64,000 bases of DNA from Pseudarthrobacter chlorophenolicus A6 (lineage in GTDB: Bacteria; Actinomycetota; Actinomycetes; Actinomycetales; Micrococcaceae), in NCBI RefSeq assembly GCF_000022025.1, contig NC_011886.1, positions 1,498,980 through 1,562,979 on the forward strand. Reading direction: 5' to 3'. Positions 22,127-29,743 of the stretch are shown piece by piece. Under the pieces are notes generated by a model that did no database searches, was not told the DNA's origin, and worked only from the letters and a program-made list of their open reading frames with translations. Numbering within the stretch: position 1 is the first letter of the stretch; each line of letters opens with the position of its first letter. The position numbers were made by a program, and so were the translations under genes.

Positions 22127-23338
22127 ATGAGCCTCCTAATCACCAACATCGCCGAGCTGATGACCCAGGACCTGGAACACCGGGTCCTGACGGATGCCGC
22201 GGTGGTGATCGACGGCGAACGCATCGCCTGGATCGGGCCGGCGGCCAGTGCTCCCGCCGCGGACGACGCGGTCGACGCCGGACGGCGCGCCCTGCTGCCC
22301 GGCTGGGTGGATTCCCACACGCACCTGTTGTTCGCCGGGGACCGGACAGCGGAGTTCGAAGCACGGATGGCCGGGGAATCGTACTCGGCCGGCGGGATTG
22401 CGGTGACCGTGGACGCTACCCGGGCTACCTCCGATTTCGATCTCACGCGGTTGGCGATGGGCAGGGTGGCCGAGGCCGTCTCGCAGGGCACCACGTACAT
22501 GGAGACCAAGACCGGATACGGCCTCGACGTGGAGCAGGAGGCACGCAGCGCCCGGATTGCCTCCACTGCGGCGGACCAGGCCACCTACCTTGGCGCCCAC
22601 CTGGTTCCCGCCGGCCAGGACGCTGACGCGTACACCGACCTGGTGTGCGGGCCGATGCTCTCGGCTGTCCGGCCGTATGTGCAGTGGGCGGACGTCTTTT
22701 GCGAGAAGGGCGCCTTTACCGAGGACCAGTCCCGCCGCGTCCTGCAGGCCTGCAGGGATGCCGGGCTGGGGCTGAGGGTGCACGGCAACCAGTTGGGCGA
22801 GGGGCCGGGCGTCCGCCTGGCAGTGGAAGTGGGGGCCGCCAGCGTGGACCACGTCAATTACCTCGCGGGCGCCGACGTCGAGGCCCTTGCAGGAACCTGG
22901 TCCGGCTGGGACCCGGCGTCCGGGACGGGGGTGCGCGGCACGATGGCTACCTGCCTGCCGGCGTGCGACCTGTCCACCCGCCAGCCGCTGGCCCCCGCCC
23001 GCGCCCTCCTGGACGCCGGCGTCCAGGTGGCCCTTGCCTCCAACTGCAATCCGGGTACTTCCTACACCAGTTCCATGGCCTACTGCGTGGCCACCGCGGT
23101 GCTGCAGATGAAGCTCAGCGTGCACGAGGCCGTCCGTGCGGCCACTTATGGCGGCGCGCTGGCGCTGCACAAGGATCGCGGCACCGATGCCGACGGCCAA
23201 CGTGCCGTGGGTTCCATCGCCGTCGGACACCGGGCCGACCTGCACCTGCTGAACGCCCCCTCGGCCACGCATCTCGCGTACCGCCCGGGCATGCCGTTGA
23301 CGTACGCTGTGTGGCGGGCGGGTGTCCGCGCACGGTAG
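22127..23338 (+). CDS. hutI: Imidazolonepropionase
   Basis: 403 residues. Hydrolyses 4-imidazolone-5-propionate to N-formimino-glutamate in histidine degradation. It is a cyclic amidohydrolase: metal motif DSHTHLLFAGDR near the start, MAGESYSAGGIAVTVDATR, YMETKTGYGLDVEQE, and the conserved LASNCNPGTSYTSSM. Neither hutH, hutU nor a formiminoglutamase is in the window, so the rest of the pathway must lie elsewhere, or the gene is a separated copy. It follows the FAD oxidoreductase by 11 bases with only a weak ribosome site, consistent with coupling. Confidence 0.93.
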   Translation: MSLLITNIAELMTQDLEHRVLTDAAVVIDGERIAWIGPAASAPAADDAVDAGRRALLPGWVDSHTHLLFAGDRTAEFEARMAGESYSAGGIAVTVDATRATSDFDLTRLAMGRVAEAVSQGTTYMETKTGYGLDVEQEARSARIASTAADQATYLGAHLVPAGQDADAYTDLVCGPMLSAVRPYVQWADVFCEKGAFTEDQSRRVLQACRDAGLGLRVHGNQLGEGPGVRLAVEVGAASVDHVNYLAGADVEALAGTWSGWDPASGTGVRGTMATCLPACDLSTRQPLAPARALLDAGVQVALASNCNPGTSYTSSMAYCVATAVLQMKLSVHEAVRAATYGGALALHKDRGTDADGQRAVGSIAVGHRADLHLLNAPSATHLAYRPGMPLTYAVWRAGVRAR

Positions 23339-23379
23339 GAAGCAGGGCACGCCCCCGCACTTCTTGACGGTAGATGATT

Positions 23380-23406
23380 GTTTCAGGTCTGTTATGATCA
23401 TGAAAC
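23380..23406. promoter_or_regulatory. Inverted repeat over the -10 region of the DeoR gene
   Basis: GTTTCA (23380-23385) and its complement TGAAAC (23401-23406) flank TATGAT (23393-23398), a good -10 hexamer. A repressor bound there would block the promoter, so autoregulation by the downstream DeoR-family protein is likely. TTGACG at 23364-23369 is too far (23 bases) for a normal -35. Confidence 0.55.
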
Positions 23407-23444
23407 GTCATCCGGAGCGGTGGCTGTTGTACTGAGAGGCCCGC

Positions 23445-24236
23445 ATGACCCGCACTGACCGCCTGACCGCCATCCTCGACTTGCTTGCCAGGACCGGCCA
23501 GGTGGAAGTGGACGAGATCGTGAACACCCTGGGGGTTTCCCCCGCCACCGCACGCCGGGACCTGGACAGCCTTGCCAAGCGCCGGCTGCTGACCCGTACC
23601 CGCGGCGGTGCCACCACCGGTGCCCTCGCCTACGACCTTCCCGGCCGCTACAACCGGGACGACCACGCCGAGGCGAAGGAGCAGATTGCCCGGGCGGCGT
23701 CCGCCCTGATCCGGCCCGGAGCTGTCATAGGACTCTGTGGCGGCACCACCAGCACCGCGCTGGCCCAGATCCTGGCTACCCGCGAGGACCTGAATGCCCC
23801 GTCCAACCAGTCAACGCTGACCGTTGTCACCAACGCCATCAACATCGCCGGGCAACTGGCGGTGCGGCCCAACATCAAGGTGATGGTCACCGGCGGCATC
23901 CTCAATCCGCGATCCTACGAGCTGGTGGGCCCCTACACGGACATCATCATGCAGAAGGTGGTCCTGGACATCGCCTTCATTGGCGTGAACGGCATCGACC
24001 CCGAGGTGGGCCCCACCAACACGGGGGAGGGCGAGGCCTCGGTGAATGCACTGCTGGCCAGCCGGGCCCGGGTGTCCTATGTCATTGCCGATTCCTCCAA
24101 GGTGGGGGTGCGGGCCTTCGCCACCATGGACGGTTATGACTTCACCCGCCTGATCACCGACGCCGGCATCTCGCCGCGGGACAAGGCCGCCTTCGAAGCC
24201 AACGGCACCGAGGTCATCGTCGCCCCCGTGGCCTGA
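23445..24236 (+). CDS. DeoR/GlpR-family transcriptional regulator
   Basis: 263 residues. An N-terminal DeoR helix-turn-helix (about 1-57: MTRTDRLTAILDLLARTG, then VSPATARRDLDSL) is followed by the C-terminal sugar-phosphate-isomerase-like sensor domain (LCGGTTSTALAQ, VVTNAINIA, FIGVNGID, VIADSSKVG). Members usually repress sugar or polyol operons and respond to a phosphorylated sugar. No sugar operon adjoins, so its targets besides itself are unclear. ATG 23445 follows GAGAGG at normal spacing. Confidence 0.93.
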   Translation: MTRTDRLTAILDLLARTGQVEVDEIVNTLGVSPATARRDLDSLAKRRLLTRTRGGATTGALAYDLPGRYNRDDHAEAKEQIARAASALIRPGAVIGLCGGTTSTALAQILATREDLNAPSNQSTLTVVTNAINIAGQLAVRPNIKVMVTGGILNPRSYELVGPYTDIIMQKVVLDIAFIGVNGIDPEVGPTNTGEGEASVNALLASRARVSYVIADSSKVGVRAFATMDGYDFTRLITDAGISPRDKAAFEANGTEVIVAPVA

Positions 24237-24286
24237 CACGGCGGGGCCATCAGCCCCGGCCCAGAAACTGCGGGCAAGATGGGTAC

Positions 24287-25069
24287 ATGCTGGTTCCATC
24301 CCGCCGCCGCCTGGCGTTCGAAGTCTGGATTGTCCTGGGCCTGTCCCTGGGCCAGTCCGCCGTGTATTCGGTAGTGCAGCTCCTGGACAAGATGACCCGC
24401 GCCCCGCTGGCCGAGGGAACCTCGACGCTCAACCGGTCCCAGAGCACCCGCGAATACTTCGATCTGACCTATCAGCTCCTGGACATCATCTTTGCCCTCG
24501 TCCCGGTCCTGCTGGTGCTGTACTTCCTCTCGGGCCCACGGCAGGCGGCCTCCGGGGGCCTTGGTGCGCAGTCCGGATCAGCCTTCACGAAGCTGGGCTT
24601 CAATTTCGCCCGCCCGGGCAAGGACCTGCTGCAGGGGGTGGGGCTTGCAGCACTCATCGGCATCCCGTCGCTGGGCCTCTACGCCGCCGGACGTGCCCTG
24701 GGGATCACCACCGCCATCATCCCCAGCGCCCTGGACGCCTACTGGTGGACGGTGCCGGTCCTGATCCTCTCCGCCGTCCGGCACGGCATCGTGGAGGAGG
24801 TCATCGTGGTGGGCTACCTTCTGGACCGCTTCGGCAAGTTCGGGTGGAGCGTGCCGCTGTCGATTGCCGTCAGTTCAGTGCTCCGCGGCAGCTACCACCT
24901 GTACCAGGGCTTCGGCCCCTTCATCGGGAACGTGGTGATGGGCATTGTCTTCGCCTGGATCTACACCCGGACCAAACGCGTCATGCCGCTGGTCATCGCA
25001 CACGCGCTGCTGGACATCGTGGCGTTCGTCGGCTTCAGCCTCTTCGGCAAGGCCGTCGGCCTGGGGTAA
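24287..25069 (+). CDS. CPBP-family intramembrane metalloprotease-like protein
   Basis: 260 residues with about seven hydrophobic segments. The C-terminal half matches the CPBP (Abi/CAAX protease) family: motif 1 EEVIVVGYLLDRFG carries the paired Glu but shows no Arg at the usual EExxxR place; motif 2 is RGSYHLYQGFGPFIGN with its His; motif 3 is IAHALLD. Members cleave membrane or prenylated proteins or protect against bacteriocins; the role here is unknown. ATG 24287 lies 6 bases after CAAGAT (24275-24280), so the message is probably leaderless. Two hairpins follow the stop. Confidence 0.85.
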   Translation: MLVPSRRRLAFEVWIVLGLSLGQSAVYSVVQLLDKMTRAPLAEGTSTLNRSQSTREYFDLTYQLLDIIFALVPVLLVLYFLSGPRQAASGGLGAQSGSAFTKLGFNFARPGKDLLQGVGLAALIGIPSLGLYAAGRALGITTAIIPSALDAYWWTVPVLILSAVRHGIVEEVIVVGYLLDRFGKFGWSVPLSIAVSSVLRGSYHLYQGFGPFIGNVVMGIVFAWIYTRTKRVMPLVIAHALLDIVAFVGFSLFGKAVGLG

Positions 25070-25085
25070 GCCGGACAGGAATGGA

Positions 25086-25137
25086 TTCGGCCGCCATGGG
25101 GTGGTGACGCCGTTGTCACCACCCCATGGCGGCCGAA
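25086..25137. terminator. Perfect 23-base-stem hairpin between convergent genes
   Basis: Arms at 25086-25108 and 25115-25137 are exact complements around the loop GCCGTT. There is no T-run on either side. It lies 16 bases beyond the CPBP stop and upstream of the convergent VOC gene, so it can act for both strands. The stem is longer than most terminators in the window. Confidence 0.7.
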
Positions 25138-25163
25138 GCTGGTGCGGGCAGGCGCCCGCGACC

Positions 25164-25187
25164 GTGGTCCGGCGTGAACCGGACCAC
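25164..25187. terminator. Second hairpin between convergent genes
   Basis: GTGGTCCGG (25164-25172) and CCGGACCAC (25179-25187) pair perfectly around CGTGAA, 10 bases before the VOC stop. Probably a terminator acting chiefly on the minus-strand gene. Confidence 0.6.
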
Positions 25188-25197
25188 AGATGGAGGG

Positions 25198-25836
25198 TCA
25201 GAGGGTGACGGCTCCGTTGGCGGTTTCGAAAGTGACGGACAGGATGCCGGGGGTGCCGTGCGGTGCAACCCACTCGACAGCCACGTCCTCCAGCGGCTTC
25301 TCCACGGGCTCGCCCAGCCACTCGGTGACCCGCGAAGCGGAACCGGCGATGGTCAGGCAGCTCATCTTGAGGCTGCTGTCATAGGCGTTGGAGGGGTGCA
25401 GCGAGGGGTCGCCTTCCCACTTGAGCATGTAGGGAACCTGGGGGTCGGCGATGAGGCCCAGGATGCCGATCTGCTTCCACACCAGTTCCCGGCCGTCCGG
25501 GAACTTGCGGTTGCCGTTGACGGCGGAGCGGCCCAGGCGCTCTTCGAACGGGGCGAGGTCGTCCACTTCGACGCACCAGCCCATCCAGCCGCCGCCCGCC
25601 GCGGAGCGGGCCCGTACGGCCTGTCCGAAGGGAGCCTTGTCCGAGGCGGGGTGGTCCAGGACCTCCACCACTTCGAGGTACTTGTGGCCCGCAAGCGGGA
25701 TGATCATATTCCGGGTTCCGAACCGGGGATGTACCCCGCCTTTCACTGCCTCAACGCCGAGGGCAGATGCAATTCGTTCGGTAGTGGCCGCGAGGCCATC
25801 GTGTTCACAGGCGTAAGAGACGTGATCCATGCGCAT
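25198..25836 (-). CDS. VOC-family (glyoxalase-like) protein
   Basis: 212 residues. The glyoxalase-like domain opens MRMDHVSYACEHDGL, a metal-binding His position in the VOC fold, and continues with a beta-alpha-beta pattern containing KYLEVVEVLDHPA, where the Glu would complete the metal site. A C-terminal beta-rich part (about 150-212) is specific to this subfamily. Substrate unknown. ATG 25836 lies 6 bases from CAAGAT (complement of 25843-25848), the window's leaderless signature; a second ATG two codons downstream is less likely. Confidence 0.85.
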   Translation of the reverse strand: MRMDHVSYACEHDGLAATTERIASALGVEAVKGGVHPRFGTRNMIIPLAGHKYLEVVEVLDHPASDKAPFGQAVRARSAAGGGWMGWCVEVDDLAPFEERLGRSAVNGNRKFPDGRELVWKQIGILGLIADPQVPYMLKWEGDPSLHPSNAYDSSLKMSCLTIAGSASRVTEWLGEPVEKPLEDVAVEWVAPHGTPGILSVTFETANGAVTL

Positions 25837-25985
25837 GCCAACATCTTGGCACTTTGTGATCGGGCTCTCAGCTTAGGCTTGCCTTACTCGAAATTTCCAT
25901 TTCTCTGGGGATCAGTTTTCCGCCCGTCCGGCAGCCGCGGTGACCATGTTCGTCACAATCCTGTCCGCCGCCGCCAACGTGTTCC

Positions 25986-25991
25986 TACACT
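25986..25991 (+). promoter_or_regulatory. -10 element of the metY riboswitch transcript
   Basis: TACACT lies 7 bases before the first riboswitch base. The identical hexamer lies at the identical distance before the metX riboswitch (27610-27615), which makes both convincing. No strong -35 is visible. Confidence 0.65.
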
Positions 25992-25998
25992 TGGCGCA

Positions 25999-26115
25999 GG
26001 TCATGAGTGCCAGCGCCAAGCCCCGGCTCGCTGGCCGGCAACCCTCCATCCGCGGTGGGGTGCCCCGGGTGAGGACCTGGTTGTCCGGCAACGGCCGGGC
26101 GGCAAGCGCGGCCCG
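25999..26115 (+). ncRNA. SAM-IV riboswitch upstream of metY
   Basis: The sequence GGTCATGAGTGCCAGCGCCA opens the element, followed by the SAM-binding core (GGCCGGCAACCCTCC), CGCGGTGGGGTGCCCCGGGT and the closing GAGGACC that pairs with GGTCATG-side bases to form P1. The 3' part with GGCAAGCGCGG (26101-26111) matches the conserved tail of the SAM-IV class. SAM-IV elements are known from actinobacteria upstream of methionine genes and turn expression down when S-adenosylmethionine is plentiful. It accounts for most of the 321-base gap before metY. I assigned the class from memory of the consensus; a covariance search would settle it. Confidence 0.88.
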
Positions 26116-26157
26116 TGGTGCTCACAGCATGCCGGGCCCATGTCAAAGGAGCCTTGA

Positions 26158-27480
26158 ATGTCCAACGGTTGGTCCTTCGAAACCCGGCAGATCCACGCCG
26201 GCCAGGAGCCCGACGGCGCCACCGGCGCCCGGGCCCTTCCCATCTACCAGACCACCTCGTTTGTCTTCCCCAGCGCAGAAAGCGCGGCCAACAGGTTCGC
26301 CCTGGCGGAACTGGCCCCCATCTATACCCGCATCGGCAACCCCACCCAGGAGGCCGTGGAGCAGCGCATCGCCAGCCTCGAAGGTGGACTCGGCGCCTTG
26401 CTGCTCAGCTCCGGCCAGGCTGCGGAGACCTTCGCCATCCTGAACATTGCGGAGGCGGGCGACCACATTGTGGCCAGCCCCAGCCTGTACGGCGGAACCT
26501 ACAACCTGTTCGCCCACACGCTGAAGAAATTCGGCATCACCGTGACGTTCGTGGCGGACCCGGACAACCTGGAGCAGTGGCGGGATGCCGTGCAGCCCAA
26601 CACCAAGCTGTTCTTCGGTGAGGTGGTCTCCAACCCGCGCCAGGACGTCCTGGACATCGAAGGCATCTCGGGGGTGGCGCACCAGGCCGGCGTGCCCCTC
26701 ATCGTGGACAACACCCTCTCCACGCCGTACCTGATCCGGCCTCTCGAATGGGGCGCCGACATCGTGGTCCACTCGGCCACCAAGTACCTCGGCGGGCACG
26801 GAGCGGCGATCGCCGGCGTCATTGTCGACTCGGGCAAGTTCGACTTCAGCAAGGACCCGGAACGGTTCCCGGGCTTCAACACCCCGGACCCCACCTACAA
26901 CGGCCTGGTCTACGGCAGGGACCTCGGGGAGAACGGGGTCCTCGGCGCAAACCTCTCTTACATCCTCAAGGCGCGCGTCCAGCTCCTGCGGGACCTCGGC
27001 TCGGCGGTCTCGCCGTTCAACGCCTTCCTGATCGCCCAGGGCCTGGAAACGCTGAGCCTGCGGGTGGAACGCCACGTCGCCAACGCCACCGAGGTGGCCC
27101 GCTGGCTGGAAGGACGGGACGACGTCGAGTCCGTCGCCTACGCGGGCCTGCCGTCCAGCCCCTGGTACGAGCGCGGCCGCAAGTACGGACCAAAGGGAAC
27201 CGGCGCCGTCGTCGCGTTCAACCTCGCCGGGGGAGCAGAAGCGGGGCAGCGGTTCGTCGACGCCCTGGAGCTGCACTCCCACGTTGCCAACATCGGCGAC
27301 GTCCGTTCCCTGGTGATCCACCCCGCCTCGACCACCCACAGCCAGCTGACTCCTGAACAGCAGGCGGTGGCGGGCGTGACGCCCGGCCTGGTGCGGCTGT
27401 CCGTGGGCATCGAGCACATCGATGACATCCTGGCGGACCTCGAAGCGGGTTTCCGCGCCGCCAAGGGCGCGCTCAACTAG
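26158..27480 (+). CDS. metY: O-acetylhomoserine aminocarboxypropyltransferase (sulfhydrylase)
   Basis: 440 residues. Makes homocysteine from O-acetylhomoserine and sulfide, the direct sulfhydrylation route to methionine. It belongs to the Cys/Met-metabolism PLP enzymes: PLP lysine K209 in SATKYLGGHG, with TRIGNPTQEAVEQRIASLEGG near the start and the long 420-440-residue form typical of MetY rather than MetB. ATG 26158 follows AAAGGAG by 7 bases, downstream of a SAM-IV riboswitch. MetX, which supplies its substrate, follows under a second riboswitch. Confidence 0.95.
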   Translation: MSNGWSFETRQIHAGQEPDGATGARALPIYQTTSFVFPSAESAANRFALAELAPIYTRIGNPTQEAVEQRIASLEGGLGALLLSSGQAAETFAILNIAEAGDHIVASPSLYGGTYNLFAHTLKKFGITVTFVADPDNLEQWRDAVQPNTKLFFGEVVSNPRQDVLDIEGISGVAHQAGVPLIVDNTLSTPYLIRPLEWGADIVVHSATKYLGGHGAAIAGVIVDSGKFDFSKDPERFPGFNTPDPTYNGLVYGRDLGENGVLGANLSYILKARVQLLRDLGSAVSPFNAFLIAQGLETLSLRVERHVANATEVARWLEGRDDVESVAYAGLPSSPWYERGRKYGPKGTGAVVAFNLAGGAEAGQRFVDALELHSHVANIGDVRSLVIHPASTTHSQLTPEQQAVAGVTPGLVRLSVGIEHIDDILADLEAGFRAAKGALN

Positions 27481-27500
27481 GCCGAAGACGTACGACGGCG

Positions 27501-27526
27501 GGAGGCCGGCCAGGCGGCCGGCCTCC
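27501..27526 (+). terminator. Hairpin terminator after metY
   Basis: GGAGGCCGGCC (27501-27511) and its complement GGCCGGCCTCC (27516-27526) enclose AGGC and are followed by TTGC. It makes metY and metX separate transcripts. Confidence 0.7.
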
Positions 27527-27609
27527 TTGCGGCCGGGTGCTGCTTGGGGATAACGGAGCCGGCAAGTCATAACCAGTCACATGCTTGGCCATCAGCGGGG
27601 GGTATTTCG

Positions 27610-27615
27610 TACACT
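27610..27615 (+). promoter_or_regulatory. -10 element of the metX riboswitch transcript
   Basis: TACACT lies 7 bases before the riboswitch, as in metY. TTGGCC (27585-27590) could be the -35 at 19 bases. Confidence 0.65.
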
Positions 27616-27622
27616 CGAACCA

Positions 27623-27736
27623 GGTCATGAGTGCCAGTGACAGCCCCGGCTTGCTGGCCGGCAACCCTCCTTCCGCGGCGGGGTGCCCCGGGTGAAGACC
27701 TGGCCTGCCGGTAAACGACGGCGGGCAAGCGCGTAG
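27623..27736 (+). ncRNA. SAM-IV riboswitch upstream of metX
   Basis: GGTCATGAGTGCCAGTGACA, the core GGCCGGCAACCCTCC, CGGGGTGCCCCGGGTGA and the 3' GGGCAAGCGCG repeat the layout of the metY element; the variable loop (CTGCCGGTAAACGACGGCGG) differs in sequence but pairs similarly. GGCAAG (27724-27729) can pair with CTTGCC (27744-27749), which would hold the ribosome site AGAAGAGG (27735-27742) in a hairpin directly before ATG 27750. This suggests control of translation initiation. Class assigned from memory of the consensus. Confidence 0.88.
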
Positions 27737-27749
27737 AAGAGGTCTTGCC

Positions 27750-28865
27750 ATGACGGTTACCGTCGCCCGTACAACCGCACCCGAACACGGAATTGTCCGC
27801 TATGCCTCCATCGGGGGCCTGCAGCTCGAAGGCGGCGGATTCCTGCCGGACGTTACCCTGGCGTACGAAACGTGGGGGACGCTGAACGCCGATGGCAGCA
27901 ACGCCATCCTGGTGGAACACGCCCTGACCGGCAGCACGCACGTGACCCGCGGGGACACCGATGAGGAGGGCTGGTGGGAGCACCTGGCCGGTCCCGGCGC
28001 CCCCGTCGACACGGACCGCTTCTTCGTGGTCTCCATCAACATTGTGGGCGGCTGTTACGGCTCCACGGGGCCGTCCTCGCCGGGCCCCGACGGAAAGCCC
28101 TGGGGCTCCACGTTTCCCCTGGTGACGCTCCGGGACAGCACGGAGGCTGAAGCCCGCCTGGCGGACCAGTTGGGCATCAGCAGCTGGTACGCGGTGCTGG
28201 GCGGCTCCATGGGCGGCGCCCGGGCGCTGGAATGGGCCGTCACGTTCCCCGAACGGGTGCAGCGCTGCGCCGTCATCGCCGTGGGAGCAGCCAGCACGGC
28301 CGAACAGATCGCGTTTGCCCAGGCCCAGACCCTGGCCATCCGCCAGGACCCGAACTTCAACGACGGCGACTACTACGGCGGCCCCATCCCCGAGGCCGGC
28401 CTGGCGCTCGCCCGCCGCATTGCCCACATCACGTACCGGTCCGCGGCGGAGCTGGAGCACCGCTTCGGCCGTGAAGCCCAGGCTTCGGAGTCGCCGCTAC
28501 AGGGCGGGGTCCTTGCCGGCCGGGGCCGCTACCAGGTGGAGAGCTACCTGGACCACCAGGGCAGCAAGCTCGTCCGGCGCTTCGACGCGAACAGCTACAT
28601 CGCCCTCACCGAGACACTCATGAGCCACGATGTCTGCCGTGGCCGGGGAAGCCTGGCTGACACCCTCGCCCGGACCAGCGCCCGGTTCTTTGTGGCAGCC
28701 GTGGAATCGGACCGGCTCTACTTCCCGTCCCAGTCGCACGAGCTGGCCCAGGCGCTGCCCGGCGACGTTGGTGTCCACCTCATCCAGGCGCCCATCGGCC
28801 ACGACGGGTTCCTTACCGAAATCGGCCAGCTGGGAGCGCAGCTCCGGTCGGATTTCCTGGCCTAG
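27750..28865 (+). CDS. metX: Homoserine O-acetyltransferase
   Basis: 371 residues. Acetylates homoserine with acetyl-CoA, the committed step of methionine synthesis. An alpha/beta hydrolase-fold enzyme: nucleophile S153 in GGSMGG, the family block GGCYGSTGPSSP, Asp in SDRLYFPSQ and His in GHDGFLTE. ATG 27750 follows AGAAGAGG by 7 bases at the end of the SAM-IV riboswitch. Its product is the substrate of MetY upstream; the two are likely to be switched together by S-adenosylmethionine. Confidence 0.96.
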   Translation: MTVTVARTTAPEHGIVRYASIGGLQLEGGGFLPDVTLAYETWGTLNADGSNAILVEHALTGSTHVTRGDTDEEGWWEHLAGPGAPVDTDRFFVVSINIVGGCYGSTGPSSPGPDGKPWGSTFPLVTLRDSTEAEARLADQLGISSWYAVLGGSMGGARALEWAVTFPERVQRCAVIAVGAASTAEQIAFAQAQTLAIRQDPNFNDGDYYGGPIPEAGLALARRIAHITYRSAAELEHRFGREAQASESPLQGGVLAGRGRYQVESYLDHQGSKLVRRFDANSYIALTETLMSHDVCRGRGSLADTLARTSARFFVAAVESDRLYFPSQSHELAQALPGDVGVHLIQAPIGHDGFLTEIGQLGAQLRSDFLA

Positions 28866-28888
28866 CAGCAAGGCCTGCACATGAATCA

Positions 28889-28942
28889 GAGGCCTGTCCG
28901 CGGAACCGAACCCTCAAGGGCCGGCTAGCGCGGACAAGCCTC
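28889..28942. terminator. Hairpin after metX
   Basis: GAGGCCTGTCCGCG (28889-28902) pairs with CGCGGACAAGCCTC (28929-28942) with one internal mismatch around a 26-base loop. It lies between metX and the convergent SHOCT gene and may stop both. Confidence 0.55.
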
Positions 28943-28998
28943 GGATTAATGATTCCGGTGATGGCCGGGGAACCGCTGGTGGGATTCTGCGGCCCAGG

Positions 28999-29579
28999 CT
29001 AGCCGTTCATGATTTCGCTGCGGCGGGCCATGTAGTCCTCCATGGACAATTCGCCGTTGCTGTACTTCTCATCCAGTTCCGCCAGCTTCCGCGCCCGGAA
29101 GCCCTGCGGGGCCGACGGCGGCAGGGGAGTGGCGGGTGCGGCCGGCTGTTCAGGTGCGGCGTACCCGGGCTGCTGATGGCCGGGCGGGGCGTAGGGAGGC
29201 TGGTTCGACTGCTGCTCCCCATACGGGGCCTGCCCGAACGGCTGCCCGCCCTGGCCGGGGACCGGCGGCTGGCCGTACTGGTACAGTCCGGGCTGCGGGA
29301 CGGGGGTGCCTGCTGCCCGATCTGCCGGTAGCCACCGGAAAAGTAATCCTGCTGGGTGTACCCGTCTCGCGGTTGCTTGCTCTGTGGACCGGCCGAACCG
29401 GGGAACTGGCCGCCCGGGAACTGATTGCCGGGGTATTGGCCGGCGCCGGGGAACTGGTCCGGGTAGCGGCCCTGGAAGCTCTGGTCATGGTTCCGCTTGG
29501 CCACCGACTTCCGGTACATGCGCATGGCCATCGGGATCACGAATGACAGGATGATGATCCAGAAAAACAGGTTGCTCAC
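28999..29579 (-). CDS. SHOCT-domain membrane protein, frameshifted in a G/C run
   Basis: The N-terminal part (GTG 29579 onward) has one transmembrane helix (NLFFWIIILSFVIPMAM) and then a Gln/Pro/Gly/Tyr-rich stretch. The C-terminal part, in another frame, continues the same composition (QYGQPPVPGQGGQPFGQAPY) and ends in a SHOCT domain (KLAELDEKYSNGELSMEDY) with TAG at 28999-29001. The frames join at a run of five G (29302-29306; C on the coding strand): one extra base there gives an uninterrupted 193-residue protein. As printed, the first frame runs on to 29007 with unnatural Arg/Ser/Pro composition. SHOCT domains are short helical oligomerisation modules often at the end of membrane proteins; specific function unknown. 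Sequencing error is the simplest explanation. Confidence 0.7.
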
Positions 29580-29743
29580 GGTGCTGTGCCTCTCGAAGGG
29601 TTCTTCCAGCTTAACGCGGGGGTTATGCCGGAAGTGCCGGTCCGCCCACGAAAGCCGCATATCGGTCCGCCGCATCGCTGAGTGCCCCGGCGCGCGCGTC
29701 AGTCCGCGCTTCCCCGCGGCCGATGCGTGCGGGAACGCAGTGG

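Noticed and set aside
25999..26115. SAM-I or cobalamin riboswitch
   Set aside because: The conserved core and GGCAAGCGCG tail fit SAM-IV; the SAM-I kink-turn and cobalamin B12-box are absent.
26143..27570. 475-codon minus-strand frame
   Set aside because: Antisense to metY; no recognisable domain.
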